Below, one piece after another: positions 28,201-37,531 of a stretch of 64,000 bases of DNA. This stretch comes from Metridium senile (taxonomy: Eukaryota; Cnidaria; Anthozoa; Actiniaria; Metridiidae): NCBI GenBank assembly GCA_949775045.1, contig OX459097.1, positions 11,936,695 through 12,000,694 on the forward strand. Reading direction: 5' to 3'. The first letter of the stretch is position 1; each line of letters opens with the position of its first letter. Both the position numbers and the translations under genes were made by a program. The notes under the pieces are model-generated. The model was not told the DNA's origin. It worked only from the letters and a program-made list of their open reading frames with translations, and did not search any database.

Positions 28201-31200
28201 TGACTTTTTTGCTTAAAATGCTAATAATTTTCATTATTTGTGAACGGAATATATAAAGATTGAATAAGAAACATCTTAGCCTGTGAGAACCCTCTACAAG
28301 TTTTTTATTTGATCTCAAAAACTATTTATTTTGACATTTGTTTGGGTGACCCCGGTGTTAGTAGTAGCATGGTAATAATTGTTTTATAAACATCTTTTTC
28401 GGTTTCAGACAATTCTATGAGGTCGATGTCTAGATTTAATTGGTGTTTTGTGTTGTTTTACAGGCGATTCAGAAAGCTCAGCTGTGCTGCCCACTGTATC
28501 TGAACAAATCCAGGCCTTGAATGAGCGAGCACACAGACTGGCATTTGATGTCGCTTTTATACAAATAAAACAACAACTGTCATTCGTGCCCAGCCTACAG
28601 GTAGATGATGATGAAGATCATGAAGATGTTAACCGTGGAAATTGTGTTGATGATGATGATTATGATGTTGATGAAGATGATGAGAATTGCGATGATGATG
28701 ATGATGGCGATGATGATAATGATAATGATGGAAGATGGTGATGGATGATGATAAATATGATAATGATGAATAATGATGATGATAATGATTTTGGCAGATG
28801 ATGGTGATGATGGCAATGATTATGACCGATGATGATGACAACGATCGTGACTGATGATGATGATGATGAAAATAATGGGAGATCGTGATGGATGCATCCT
28901 CGGGAACCCAGGGGTATTCTTCTGTCGCTCGTTTCTCGCTTCCACAACATATACCCCTGGGAACGTAGTCTGTTGGAGCTTGTTCCGGAAGTCAAAATTC
29001 AAACTTATTTAACGACTTTCTTTGAATGGTTATCTTGATTTTCATTGGTCGACCTAATAAGGTCGACCAATCAGGAAAGAGCTGAATTTTGACTTCCGGA
29101 ACAAGCTCCAACAGACTACGTTCCCAGGGGTATATGTTGTGGAAGTGAGAAACAAGCGACAGAAGAATACCCCTGGGTTCCCGAGGATGTGATGGATGAT
29201 GATAAATTTGATAATGATGGTAATAATGATTATGGCTGACGATGATGATGATGGCAATGATTTTGAATGAAGATGATGACAATGATCGTGACTGATGATG
29301 ATTATGATGATAAATATGATAATAATGGTAATGATGATGATAAATATTATGGCTGATGATGATGATGATGAATATGATTGAAGATGATCATGGATGATGA
29401 TAAATACGATAATAATGGTGATGATGATGATGATGATTGTTATGTTTATCTCTAAGATGATTATAATCAAGGTGGCGGCGATAATGATGATGGAGATAAT
29501 ATAACTCGATAATGATAATAAGTATATGATGGTGGTTTTATCCAGGCATGGAGTGCTTCGTCTGCTGAATCAGGATCAGCACTAAGCAGTGAACTACCCA
29601 CATTCAGCTTCTCGCCACAGGGTTATATAACACATGTAAGTCGAAAAACTCTTAATAAGTCTCCCCCACAGCCGTTTTTTGTCTCGTGGACCGTAGGGGA
29701 GTTAAACTAGACTAAAAACGGCTGCGGGGGAGAGTGCTCTTCTATATTCATTATTTGAGCTGTCTTAGTTCTTTGATAATGAGCAGCAAGTGCGATTTGT
29801 TTTTATATATAACAACTTGTAAATGACAATAATATAAGAATAAGAATAATTACCATGGGTCTTGAACACTCGGTTAGTGGTTATCCGTCTTAGAACAACT
29901 GGAACCAGTTGGATATGCCATAAAGCAGCTATAATATGATAGACTTCTGAGGTCTAATGAATGTATTTCTTGTTTGTTTTGTAGATAGGAGATCATTTAC
30001 TGACATTGCCACAGCAACTTGAACCGTTTATTACACAAGACAACCCAGCACTAGAGGCAGCCATGAAGACTGGAAAATTACCTTTCCCCGATGAACAAGG
30101 TAGAGCCGTTTTCATTAGAGTGGTTTTCATTAAGCCGTGAAGCAAAATGTATTACTAATAGTCAAAGTGTAATAGTCAAATAATAACAAACAAGCACAAT
30201 GGAATTAGAGTGTATTAAAGAGTGATACACTAAAGAGTATTTCATGGGTTAATGAAAACCACTCTTACCTATGAAACACTCTTTAGTGTATCACTCTTTA
30301 ATGCACCTTAATTCCATTGTGCTATTTTGTTCTTGTTATTTGACTATCACACTTTAGCTAATACACTTTATATCAAGGGATAATAAAAACCACTTTTATA
30401 CATAAATACAAGAAGAATATACAAAACGACTAAACAACATACCAAACGCAGAATGACAGAAGCCATGAATGAATAAATGAACGAATGAATAAAGAAACAG
30501 ATGAATACAATAAGCAGACAAACACAATATCTTACAACAGGGTTCGTACGGGTTTTGGAAAGTCTTGGAAAGTTTTGGAAATTGGTAATGCATTTTTCCA
30601 GGACCTGGAAAGTTTTGGAAAATTCCTTTTTCACCTGCCGGGCTATGGAAAAGTTATGAATTTTTTGTCGGTTGCCCAGCTCCTACCTTGCAAAGAACTG
30701 TTTTCGTTGTAATTAAAAAACGGCTGATGAGTTTTTTGCCTGCCGCAATCAATGCCCGTTGGCAATTTTCGCTTGTGTGGTTTTGGAATTTTGAGTAATA
30801 GGCTTTGAAAAAGTTTTGGAAAAGTTTTGGAAATTTTCTCTGAGGATTCTGTACGAACCCTGTTACAAGGAATGAGTTATTTGAATACAGTAACTAACTG
30901 CATGACTGAAGGAATGAACGATTAAATGAATGAATGAACAAATGAATAAAATAAGCAAACAAACAATATCTTATAAGGGAATGATATTACTTGAATAAAG
31001 TAATTGACTGCCTGACTGAAGGAATGAATGATTAAATGAATGAATAAACAAATGAATAAAATAAGCAAACAAACAATATCTTATAAGGAAATGATATTAC
31101 TTGAATAAAGTAATTGACTGACTGAAGGAATAAATGAATGAATGAACGGTTAATGAATGCATGAATGAATAAACGAACGAATGAATGCACGAATGAAGTA

Positions 31201-34200
31201 AAGAAACAAAAAGTAATTGGTATAGAATATTAGAATAGAATGAGAGAAATACTGCCTGACTAACTGACCGCCTAAGTTGATGATTGAGTTAATACATAAA
31301 AACACTGCACTCAGTACAACCTAGTCTCCACCACAGAATACGGCTGCGGGGGAGACTAAGTACAACCTTTCAACAATTGTCGTTGTTTGTTCTAGATGAA
31401 GGCGTACACCCTGCTTCTCACTGGCTTGGTTCGATAGCAAGAGGGACCCTGCATACATACACTGAATGTATCTTACGTATCCATGAACTAACTCCGTACT
31501 CTACTAAACAATTATTAGCTGATATAGGTAAGCAAAAAACGTATAACGTATATTTACAACCATCACTCCTCGTCGGGGCTCTTCCGTGAGGTTCGCTCAC
31601 ACTCACTGACCACTACATTCAATATTTACAACACACAACTCTGCTCAAATGTTCATATTGTGGAGTGAGGAAAACCGGATAAACCCGGGCAAAAACCCTC
31701 GTGGCATGAGAGAGAACAACACATGAAACAAACTCTATTCACTTGTCGCCCGAGCCGGGAATCAAACCCAGGTTACAGTGGTGAAAGGCCAGCGCTCTCA
31801 CCGCTAGGCCACTCATGCCACCCATTGAAGTAGCAATTTGAGGATTGCAAAACTGCAAAACAGTTTCTACTTTCACTTGCAAAACAGGACGGAATTAACT
31901 CAAGTTCGACCAAATTTGACGACTGCAATGTAATTTTTTTGGAGCCGTTTTATTCTTTTTTAATATTTTCACTACACTCACTTGCTTTACGTCTTCGTCC
32001 AATGCTTGGACGCTACTAAATTGATAATTGACGCATTTCACACTGTTTGCCATTTAGTTGAATGTATGATTAAAAATTAGCCTAACAGATTGCGAGGGAA
32101 CATTAACTATATATTAATTCTATCTAGGTAGCTGTCGTTGGCACACCATTATATTTGGCCTTAAATGTAGCCAAATTGGTCACTCTAAAAGGAAAGCCAA
32201 ATAGACCTCAGAGGGCTAATTTGGCACATCAAATGTTAGATTCGGCCCTAAATGTAGCCAAATTGGCCATTCTAAGAGGAGAGGCCAAAATAGACTCAGA
32301 GGGCGACTATGAAGTTTTGAGGAAAATCCAGTTTCCAAGGGCAACTATCACAGCATTATGCCCGAGTTTTTAACTGCTCTATTGTTTTTATTATTCAACA
32401 ACAAAATTTTCCGAAGCGGACGAAAAGCTCAGCTCATGCGCTGATAGTATCCCTCCGCGGCGGGCACTATCGCGTCACGTGATCGCCCCTCGACCAATGA
32501 GAGCGGAGAAAAATTTGTTTTTGAATTATAATGCGTGATAGTTTATACTTCTCCATATTATTTCGTCTCATTTTTTTCAAATCTCCTAACTAATAAATAA
32601 TTGTTCTTTTAGAATATTTCTGTAATGTGTTAGAAGCCTTAGAAGTAGAACCCGGTACCTCTCTAAATGGCATTGTGACACTATTAAAAGCAAGCCAAGA
32701 TGAGTAAGTAAGGGGAGGGGATGGTCGGCAAAAGGCCCAACTTTTGCTTCAACAACCGTTCGATTTTGTTGAATGGCAAAGTTTAAACGCTTTTTAAAAA
32801 CTCTTCCAGCATTGTTGAAACGTGTTGAATCGATGTTGAATTGATGTTGAAAGAGTTTAAGGTTACGGTCCACGTTCGCGGTGTGCTTTCACCTGCTCTC
32901 AGTTAAAAGTTTGTTTACCGCGTCATTTTACAATAATAATAGACATATTATATATCATTTTAAAGCTTATATAACAGAGAATAAGACTGAATATGTTTTG
33001 TTATATACAACAATTTTCTGTAAGATATGCTCTTCGAAAAACCTCAAAATTAACAGCCTTCAGTGCGAGTTGTTTAAAAAAGTATAAGTCAAAAAGTTCA
33101 TACTGCTTTGCCGTCATTTCTTCGTTATGTCAATCAACACATATTGGTCTTCCAAACCGTGTCCAGTTTTTTTGATAAAATGTTTAGTTTTAGAGTTATG
33201 GCCCGTTTTGTTATTTAACTTGAAGTTTTAACAATAAGTCGACTTTGAAACACATTTATTCAAGAACGAAGCATTTTATCGAAAAAACTGGACACGGTTT
33301 TGAACACATGTATGTGCTGATTGACATAATGCAGAAATGACGGCGAAGTAGTAAGAACTTTTGGACTTATACTTTTTTTAATGAAAGCGCTCGATTTTGA
33401 GGTTTTATGTGAAGCATTGGTTAAATATATTATTTTTCTTAAAAAAACTTACATAGTCTTATTCTCTGTTATATAAGCTTTAAAATGATATATACTTTGT
33501 CTATCTTTATTGTTAAGTGACGCGCTAAACAATTTTTAACTGAGTGCACCCCGCGAACGTGGACGGTAACCTTAAGAGCGTTTAACAAAATCGAACGGAT
33601 GTTGAAGCAAATTTTGAAACCGTTTGCCCGAGCTTTATTGAAGTCATTGTTTTTAAAGATTCCGAGCGAGGCTGGTCGGGCTGCTTCGTGAGAAATTTGA
33701 TACTCTGAACATTTGAAATTGTTCACTATTTATTCATATTCATATATTATATTTTCGTCTCAAAAGATTGAGAGGATTGATGTGATGACGTCATTGAATG
33801 CCATCATGCCATTTACCATTTCACAGTTCTTTTCCATCAACCTCAACCTCGATAGCGTGTAATATACACCTAATTCAAAAAAGGTTGAAGCGGCGACGGC
33901 GATTGCACGACCGAAAGGAACTGTGGGTAATACGAATTTCTTCTTATTCCTTTCTAATTTACCCAAACAATGCCTTCACCGTTCAGTGATGACCTTAGAT
34001 GGGTGTTTCGAAGGTTTCGCTGAACGGTGGAGGCATTGTTTGGGTAATTTAGAAAGGAATAAGAAGTAAAATTCTCATTACCCACAGTTAATTTCGGCCG
34101 TGAAATCGCCAGTCGCCTTTCGCCCATTCAACCCTTTTTGAATTAGGTGTATTCTTTAGAATTTGACTACCGCCCTTGGTAATTAAAGTAATTTATACAT

Positions 34201-34438
34201 TATCAAACAATTGAAATACTTCAAAATTCAACGGGCTGTAGTCAAATTCTAAAGAATATATTACGCACTATCGAGGCTGAGGTTGATCGAGGAGAACTGT
34301 GAAAATGACTATTAAAATCCAAATACTTATTATTTTTTGGCTTGTTTCCCTTTTTACTGCAGGTTTCATGAAATTGCAGCCGAGAATAACATCGAAGAAA
34401 GAATACACCTCGCTATAGCCGGAATTAGAAAAATGTAA
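7427..34438 (+). CDS. COG7: Conserved oligomeric Golgi complex subunit 7 (COG7), 23 coding exons
   Basis: COG7 belongs to lobe B of the COG tether that recycles glycosylation enzymes within the Golgi. Exons: 7427-7519, 16263-16307, 16967-17022, 17244-17328, 17777-17866, 20480-20548, 20781-20816, 21217-21337, 22144-22226, 22346-22456, 23713-23871, 24116-24167, 24644-24771, 25394-25468, 25908-25973, 26573-26729, 27206-27409, 28464-28600, 29546-29635, 29985-30099, 31396-31527, 32613-32703, 34363-34438. All junctions are GT-AG with matching phase. The total is 2,271 nt, giving 756 aa (human 770), with no stop or frameshift. The start MDFSKFSDQNFDVKEWVN matches human MDFSKFLADDFDVKEWIN. Coiled-coil-forming N-terminal segments include LRHEASLLKEQMQLVKEDIK. 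Later landmarks are FHEDWTLFQNAFRII, RWYNYLQKERP, HRLAFDVAFIQIKQQL, KLPFPDEQ and HWLGSIARGTLHTY. Intron 1 (8.7 kb) carries a Mutator-like element. Possible AATAAA signals lie at about 34813 and 34881. Confidence 0.96.
7548..7556. repeat. 9-bp target site duplication, left (CTTTATATC)
   Basis: CTTTATATC at 7548-7556 is repeated exactly at 15467-15475, directly outside the two ends of the Mutator-like element. A 9-bp duplication is the usual size for Mutator-superfamily insertions. Confidence 0.85.
7557..7960 (+). repeat. Left terminal inverted repeat of the MULE, expanded
   Basis: 7557-7660 matches the right end in inverted orientation, as does 7828-7915 (CAAAGTGTCT..., then TAAGGTTTCATAAGTTAATC). 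Between these blocks the left end has about 170 bp missing from the right end. That extra block resembles 8020-8140: both contain CAATAATTCATTAAAAGAAA and CATCGAAGTGCCGCGTACGA. The left end therefore seems to have gained a copy of its own subterminal sequence. Confidence 0.75.
7961..9445. other. MULE 5' non-coding region
   Basis: About 1.5 kb of AT-rich sequence between the left terminal repeat and the transposase start. No gene is seen. The phrase AAAATGTAAGTTTTTGCCGAG recurs at about 8692 and 8883, with a similar block near 9098. Each is followed within about 200 bp by related text containing AAACACATGTTT and CCTAACACTCCAATAATGAT. This indicates internal tandem duplication of roughly 190 bp. 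Confidence 0.6.
9446..14563 (+). CDS. PHD + FLYWCH + MULE transposase, 14 exons, apparently intact
   Basis: Exons: 9446-9628, 9844-9919, 10407-10460, 10662-10841, 11064-11132, 11402-11461, 11611-11685, 11850-12082, 12301-12393, 12525-12689, 12888-13118, 13527-13682, 13865-13983, 14152-14563. They sum to 2,106 nt (701 aa) with consistent phases and no internal stop. Residues 7-60 form a PHD-like C4HC3 pattern: CLNC, CDGC, WQHLRC, CNDC. Exon 4 has two further CxxC pairs (CPQC, CSRC). Exons 5-7 encode a short acidic linker. Exon 8 is a FLYWCH zinc finger (YISWQCTVRR, YCKATV, KHEHPAEV). Exons 11-14 form the MULE catalytic domain: Asp in WYMDGTFK, Asp in VVLDFEKA, the family CxxH motif in GCVFHW, and Glu in NNDVEGFHNAL. 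A possible polyA signal AATAAA lies near 14720. The product would cut and join its own terminal repeats. Activity is inferred, not shown. Confidence 0.88.
9976..10119. repeat. MITE with TAGAGTGAAG ends (copy 1, inside MULE gene)
   Basis: TAGAGTGAAGTCATTTAACC is paired with GGTTAAATGCCTTCACTCTA. It lies in an intron of the transposase gene. A relative is at 10225-10330, and related arms occur at 30108-30395. Confidence 0.8.
10225..10330. repeat. MITE with TAGAGTGAAG ends (copy 2)
   Basis: TAGAGTGAAGACATTTAACC is paired with GGTTAAATGTCTTCA. It is in the same transposase intron as the previous copy, about 100 bp away. Confidence 0.75.
11171..11269. repeat. MITE with GAGTACAAACACTAAAA ends
   Basis: TAGAGTACAAACACTAAAAG at the left is matched by CTTTTAGTGTCTGTACTCC-type sequence at the right, in an intron of the MULE transposase. 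A second copy of the family is at 23009-23153. Confidence 0.75.
13180..13282. repeat. (TTA)n microsatellite
   Basis: About 100 bp of ATT triplets in a transposase intron. Confidence 0.95.
15190..15466 (-). repeat. Right terminal inverted repeat of the MULE
   Basis: Reverse-complement match to the left end. It carries the CCGGGCGGTTTGAC blocks at 15407-15460 and ATGAAACCTTACAAAATATA at 15330-15349, which pairs with the left end at about 7863-7882. It lacks the 170-bp block found in the left repeat. Confidence 0.8.
15483..15690. repeat. Penelope-like UTR fragment with two inverted hammerhead-like motifs
   Basis: It shares AGTATAGGCTGCGTCGGTGT with 4527 onward. The motif TCCGACGAAGGGCT...GAAACGTC occurs on the minus strand at 15617-15588 and on the plus strand at 15631-15659. 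The two face each other around a spacer of about 14 bases, making a strong hairpin. It lies about 10 bp outside the right MULE target duplication. Confidence 0.5.
15922..16165. repeat. Palindromic MITE, TAGAGC...GCTCTA
   Basis: Arms of about 55 bp: AGAACCATGAAATAAAAACA at the left pairs with TGTTTTTATTTCATGGTTC at the right, followed by AAATAGTTACTAACTAATAG and its complement. Located in COG7 intron 1. Confidence 0.85.
17909..18064. repeat. MITE with TACCTTATT...AATAAGGTA ends
   Basis: The left arm TACCTTATTTGTACTAATTT pairs imperfectly with AAATTAGTGGGAATAAGGTA at the right. Located in COG7 intron 5. Confidence 0.7.
19178..19374. repeat. Palindromic MITE, AACAGG...CCTGTT family (copy 2)
   Basis: It is nearly the same sequence as 6467-6681, including the central GAGAAGTTCACTTCAGAAAT. 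It is inserted in the 20-bp minisatellite. Confidence 0.85.
19387..20083. mobile_element. 697-bp non-autonomous Tc1/mariner-pogo type element
   Basis: The ends CAGTCGAAGCTC and GAGCTTCGACTG are flanked by TA on both sides (19385-19386 and 20084-20085). Subterminal repeats of the type AGCGGACA and TTAAGCGGAC occur at both ends. There is no open reading frame. CAG ends, a TA duplication and repeated subterminal sites fit pogo/Tigger-like elements. Confidence 0.8.
21395..22045. repeat. GAT/GGT trinucleotide repeats around a MITE-like unit
   Basis: 21395-21560 and 21868-22040 are degenerate GAT, GGT and AAT arrays. Between them, about 21568-21840 has end-sequence similarity (GGCCCATATTTTGCTCGG against GCCAAATATTTTCCCGTAC), suggesting an inserted foldback unit. 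All lies in COG7 intron 8. The open frames here are repeat artefacts. Confidence 0.7.
22597..22946. repeat. MITE with AAGGTACGGTAATACAAGCA ends
   Basis: AAGGTACGGTAATACAAGCA at the left is matched by TGCTTGTATTACCGTACCTT at the right, about 20 bp perfect. The interior is rich in TTGC and GCAA words (GTTGCGTTGCAAGTTGCGAC). COG7 intron 10. Confidence 0.88.
23009..23153. repeat. MITE with GAGTACAAACACTAAAA ends (copy 2)
   Basis: GAGTACAAACACTAAAAGTG at the left and CACTTTTAGTGTTAAATACTC at the right. Same family as 11171-11269. COG7 intron 10. Confidence 0.75.
23288..23425. repeat. MITE with GGGGCCGGTTGTACGAA ends
   Basis: GGGGCCGGTTGTACGAA is matched by TTCGTACAACTGGCCCC. Internal words TTATCCAATGGATAAA and GTGGATAAC make several small hairpins. 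A relative is at 55037-55178. COG7 intron 10. Confidence 0.85.
24262..24530. repeat. (CATT)n tetranucleotide microsatellite
   Basis: About 270 bp of CATT with CATC variants in COG7 intron 12. It produces spurious Phe-Ile-His-Ser-rich open frames, which are not genes. Confidence 0.97.
24964..25330. repeat. Nested repeats with a 22-G run
   Basis: A TTGTTGAATGG / CGTGTTGAATCGATGTTGAA repeat (about 24964-25095) is interrupted by a unit whose ends are CTCCCGGGGG and CCCCCGGGGGTAAAC (about 25104-25308). GTAAACT stands on both sides of this unit, consistent with a short target duplication. It contains an uninterrupted G run of about 22 bases and repeated CCTAAAAGGTACGC. COG7 intron 13. Confidence 0.7.
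25495..25870 (+). repeat. 370-bp polypurine tract
   Basis: Almost every base from 25495 to 25870 on the plus strand is A or G, built from GGAAAAGAAA and GGAAAGG words, with few pyrimidines. It ends about 35 bp before the acceptor of COG7 exon 15. The opposite strand gives the spurious Phe/Ser/Leu-rich open frames. Confidence 0.92.
27367..27650 (+). repeat. Tandem duplication of the COG7 exon 17 end with its splice donor
   Basis: 27367-27507 is repeated at 27508-27650. The first copy contains the end of exon 17 and the donor CAATCAGGTAAGACT. The second copy repeats GATTTTAATACACTACTGGA and reads CAATCAGGTTAGACT, so the donor consensus is weakened from GTAAGA to GTTAGA. Downstream CTACTGCTGCTTTTAGTGTC and GTCATAGAG are also in both copies. 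Confidence 0.92.
27670..27905. repeat. Palindromic repeat, CCTCGATAGC...GCTATCGAGG family
   Basis: AACCTCAGCCTCGATAGC at the left and GCTATCGAGGCTGAGGTT at the right, with inner arms carrying TTGACTACAGCCC and TGTAGTCAAATTCTAAAGAA. Related copies are at about 16490-16610 (inner arms only) and 33830-34310. COG7 intron 17. Confidence 0.85.
28603..29510. repeat. GAT-rich microsatellite with nested 295-bp palindrome
   Basis: A degenerate GAT array starting directly after exon 18 of COG7. It is interrupted at 28895-29189 by a near-perfect palindrome with ends CATCCTCGGGAACCCAGGGG and CCCCTGGGTTCCCGAGGATG. GTGATGGATG lies on both sides of it, compatible with a 9-10 bp target duplication, although the GAT context makes this uncertain. 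Arms are about 130 bp. Confidence 0.88.
30108..30395. repeat. Inverted repeats of the TAGAGTG...CACTCTA type
   Basis: AGAGTGGTTTTCATTAAGCC (about 30117) and GGTTAATGAAAACCACTCTT (about 30247) form arms. A further part-palindrome follows to 30395 with TAGTGTATCACTCTTTAAT. Related to the elements at 9976 and 10225. COG7 intron 20. Confidence 0.7.
30538..30862. mobile_element. Non-autonomous element with CAGGGTTCGTAC ends
   Basis: CAGGGTTCGTACGG at the left and GTACGAACCCTG at the right, flanked by TTACAA on both sides (target duplication of at least 6 bp). Near both ends the word TTTTGGAAAGT or TTTTGGAAAAG is repeated several times, like transposase-binding subterminal repeats. No ORF. COG7 intron 20. 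Confidence 0.8.
30870..31190. repeat. About 117-bp minisatellite
   Basis: The unit contains AAATGAATAAAATAAGCAAACAAACAATATCTTATAAG and ATTACTTGAATAAAGTAATTGACTG, and is repeated nearly three times. A related AATATCTTACAAC block precedes the element at 30538. COG7 intron 20. Confidence 0.85.
31655..31830 (-). repeat. tRNA-derived SINE
   Basis: Read on the minus strand, TGGCCTAGCGG (31811-31801) matches the RNA polymerase III A box. GGTTTGATTCC (31768-31758) matches the B box with one change. The spacing fits a tRNA-like head starting near 31822 (GGTGGCATGAG). The tail continues through CATGCCACGAGGG to about 31655. It cannot be a working tRNA because the acceptor arm does not pair well. COG7 intron 21. 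Confidence 0.75.
32145..32310. repeat. Direct repeat of about 100 bp
   Basis: GGCC(T/C)TAAATGTAGCCAAATTGG occurs at 32158 and again near 32246. Each is followed by a related segment ending in CAGAGGGC. COG7 intron 21. Confidence 0.75.
32861..33571. mobile_element. 711-bp palindromic element with TTAA target duplication
   Basis: GGTTACGGTCCACGTTCGCG at the left and CGCGAACGTGGACGGTAACC at the right are flanked by TTAA on both sides (32857-32860, 33572-33575), as in piggyBac-type insertion. The inside is largely palindromic: AATATATGTC-like arms and AAAACTGGACACGGTTT with its complement. It splits a TTGTTGAA-type repeat (32725-32860 and 33576-33640). No ORF. COG7 intron 22. Confidence 0.88.
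33830..34310. repeat. CTCGATAGC palindrome split by a nested TA-flanked MITE (33867-34149)
   Basis: The outer element has CCTCAACCTCGATAGCGTGT at the left and GCACTATCGAGGCTGAGG at the right. It is interrupted by a 283-bp MITE, CACCTAATTCAAAAAAGGTT ... AACCCTTTTTGAATTAGGTG, flanked by TA (33865-33866, 34150-34151). Removing the MITE with one TA restores TAATATATTCTTTAGAAT, as in the copy at 27670-27905. COG7 intron 22. Confidence 0.9.
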
Positions 34439-35419
34439 TTTAAAAAGATAATCTTGTTCCACTCCTGGTCATCGCGGTTACTCCACCATAAGGGTTAAAC
34501 ATTGTAGTTGATCTTAACATGTTGCTATTGTGTCTATAAAAGGGGTTTACATGCGAAGTAATAATAATAATAATAATATTAAATATAATAAACCTTCATG
34601 TTGACCACTCTACCGGACAATCCCCTAGTGACGCAATAATCCTATTCTATTTAAGACATTTAGGGACCGGACACCTAACACCACAAGAGCCATTCATTTG
34701 CAATTGGGACACCCCTTGACAAATTTCTGGATCCGCTCCTTCTATAAGAAAAATGTTTAATATATTCAAAATATCAATACATTTGCCCTACCCCTTCGGA
34801 TATAATCAGATTAATAAATAAATCGAAAACTATCGGGTTTGCGATTCGGTTTAGTGTGGAAGGCAGTTGTAACAAAATCAATAAAGTGTTGCCCATTTGA
34901 AACCCTCGTCGTCTCCAGTCCCTATACATTGATGGCCTGTTGGCAGTGTGGAAACCCGCGATCACCAATTTTATACTAGAACGTTTCATTAACAAATAAT
35001 TTTGGCAATAGTATAAACCACCCCGACACCACACACACACACAAACACACAAACCTGTCATTCCCAGAAGAACTACTCGTGCAAAAATAGTGGACAGTAA
35101 TATAGTTCGTCCACATGTGTCATTCCCTTGGATAAAACTGCACGCTCACATAATATAGTTTGGGCAGTAGTATAACCCCTCCACATCTGTCAATCCTAAA
35201 TATAATGTTTACTAAGAATAATTTGTTTTAAAATACCAAGAAAGACATTGAAAGTGTCGTTTTCTAATAGACATAAAAATTGAAGACAGCTTTTTAAGTC
35301 AGTCACAGTTTGTCGAAAGCTTTTTTTTTTTATTATGCCTTTAGGATACATTTTAAGCTCAGATAAAGCAAACCTCGTTTTCTAATATACAAGGTTTTAA
35401 AATTAATTAAAGACAACCT
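34439..35419. other. Convergent intergenic region COG7 / acyl-CoA synthetase copy 3
   Basis: Gene-free spacer with the two genes' 3' ends facing each other. From 34897 to 35419 it is closely matched to 48960-49478, the region after copy 2: both have GAAACCCTCGTCGTCTCC and CCCAGAAGAACTACTCGTGC. The duplicated block therefore reaches about 520 bp past the stop codon. A minus-strand AATAAA at about 35334-35329 is a likely polyA signal for copy 3. Confidence 0.75.
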
Positions 35420-37531
35420 TTAAGCCAGTCCCAGTTCTTTGATGGCCAACTCTTTGGTCTGCCTACGACACAGTTTCCCTGTTCGCGTTAGAGGTAGACT
35501 ATCCAAGAACAAATAGTAATGTGGTTTTCTCGTCAAACCCAACGACGTCTCGACAAAATGTTCTTCGCTCCATTCTTCAAATACGGACTGGTCACCTTTC
35601 TTCCCTGCCTTCAGTACTATGCACGCACATATCTTGTTGTACAACCGCTGATGAGGAACACCACAGACGCATACTTTCGCCACATCCTGGTGTTTGTACA
35701 AGACTTGCTCGACTTCATTTGGTTGAATGGATTCGCAAGCACACTTGATTAGATGGTCAATTCTACCAAATAGCTTGAGCTGGCCTTGGTTGGTGAATGA
35801 GCAGAGATCGCTGAGATGATGCCAGTTATTTGTTTGTGGCTTGGTGATGTTTTGGGAAGAAAGCTGTATGTCGTAGTTAGGGAAGGCTACCCAGGGTGCC
35901 CTCACAGACAGTTCACCTAAAAGAAAATTGAAAAATAAGTAACCTTTTCAGGCCCAGTTGTGGCCCATATAAAGATCCCGTGGAGTGTTTGAGTTAATTT
36001 ACTCCCATATACACCCTTTCCGATCCGAGAAACGTGACCCGCGAAGTGAAAAGCCTATAAACTAGTAGCGCAGGGGATTATGGGTTACCTATGTATACTT
36101 TATTAGAACGCAGGGATTTTATGGCCACATTGCTACACTTGTCAATATGTTATTGAGAAATGTCCATTTTGACATATCAAACAAGGAAGGCGTTCCGAAC
36201 ATAATTTAGTTTCTGAACTGATCCATGATCCTTTGTGCTTTTCACGGGTGACAAACTTTCTCGAAAAGGTTGTATTTGATTTATGGTTATGTGCCGCAGG
36301 TCAGGTATGGTTTTATAGGACTTGCTGTCGTGAACAGGGTACACTTTTTACCCCAAATTGTCTAAAACAACATGTAGATTATTGATATAGAATAAGAGAG
36401 GGTTTCATGTTTTGAGCGCTTGGATAGGGTACCGAATTTTTAAGCAACGTGTCAGCATAACGCCTCAATATGCGAAAGGGCCACTAAAATAGGGCTCGAA
36501 TTCCGATTTCTATAGAAAATATCTTTTTCACCGAGGAGCTTTTATAACTCTGAAGGCACATTCCTACCCAAATCCAGGTCGATCCCCCACCATCCCCGGG
36601 CATGGCAAAGAACTCTCTTCGGCTCCCTTATCGCTCGCTTCCTAATGCGGTCGGCAACATTGCTATTTATCAGGGTTGGTACAATCCACCCCTACCTTTT
36701 TCTCCTATCGGTACTAGTTGCCCATCTTTATCAATGATCTTTATTTCATAACCATTGACTATATCCATCAGACCAACTTCTATTTCATCAAGGTTATTTC
36801 TATTGACCACCTGCTTGGCCATGCAGTCAGTTTCAGTCGATCCGTAGCCTATCACTATATTCGCTTCTGAAGACATAATGTTCAGCAGTTTTCCAAGAAG
36901 TGGTATGCTCAGTGGCTGCCCGCCAGTACACCAGTACTTCATCGTACTCAGGTCTACACCAGGAGAGTCGTGTAGTACCATGTCGTGTAAGAAGAATGGC
37001 ACTACGAAACAGTGAGTGCATCGCTCTTCTGCCATGATTTCTAAAATAACCGAGGTGAAACTTCCTTTAAAGCCAACTTTAGGCGGAAAGGCAACCAAAG
37101 TACAACCTCGTGAGATCACGCTGCCAATTCCAATGTTGATGCCGGGTACCCAGTCAAACGGACAGTCATTAAATAGCCTTGTATCTTGGGTTACATCAAT
37201 ATCCAGTCCGTTTGTAAAGTTGTCATTTACATAGGCATGGTTAGAGTATTCTATTGGCTTAGGAGAACCTGTACTACCTGAAGTGAATATAATCATAAAT
37301 GGGTCATCCAGTAAGACTTGTTTCTCGGCCTGTTCTAGCCGTGCTTGACTGTCAGGGTTCTTCTTGGCCAAATCAAACAAGTCGTTATACATGAATACGC
37401 GCTTGTGTTGGATGAGATCAGCCTAGATAGACATTATAAACAACATGAATAATTAGAACTACCGTGGATAATAGAAATAACTAAAAGTGAACGAAAGTGA
37501 ATAGTCCAGTCCATGCAAAGCGGTACGCATT

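Noticed and set aside
28595..29470. Minus-strand His/Ile/Ser-rich frames and an acidic plus-strand tail after COG7 exon 18
   Set aside because: Products of the GAT microsatellite. The donor at 28601 ends exon 18 before it.
35519..35752. Plus-strand frames opposite acyl-CoA synthetase exon 3 (also at 49578 and 55957)
   Set aside because: Antisense shadows of the conserved minus-strand exon; their similarity only reflects the gene duplication.
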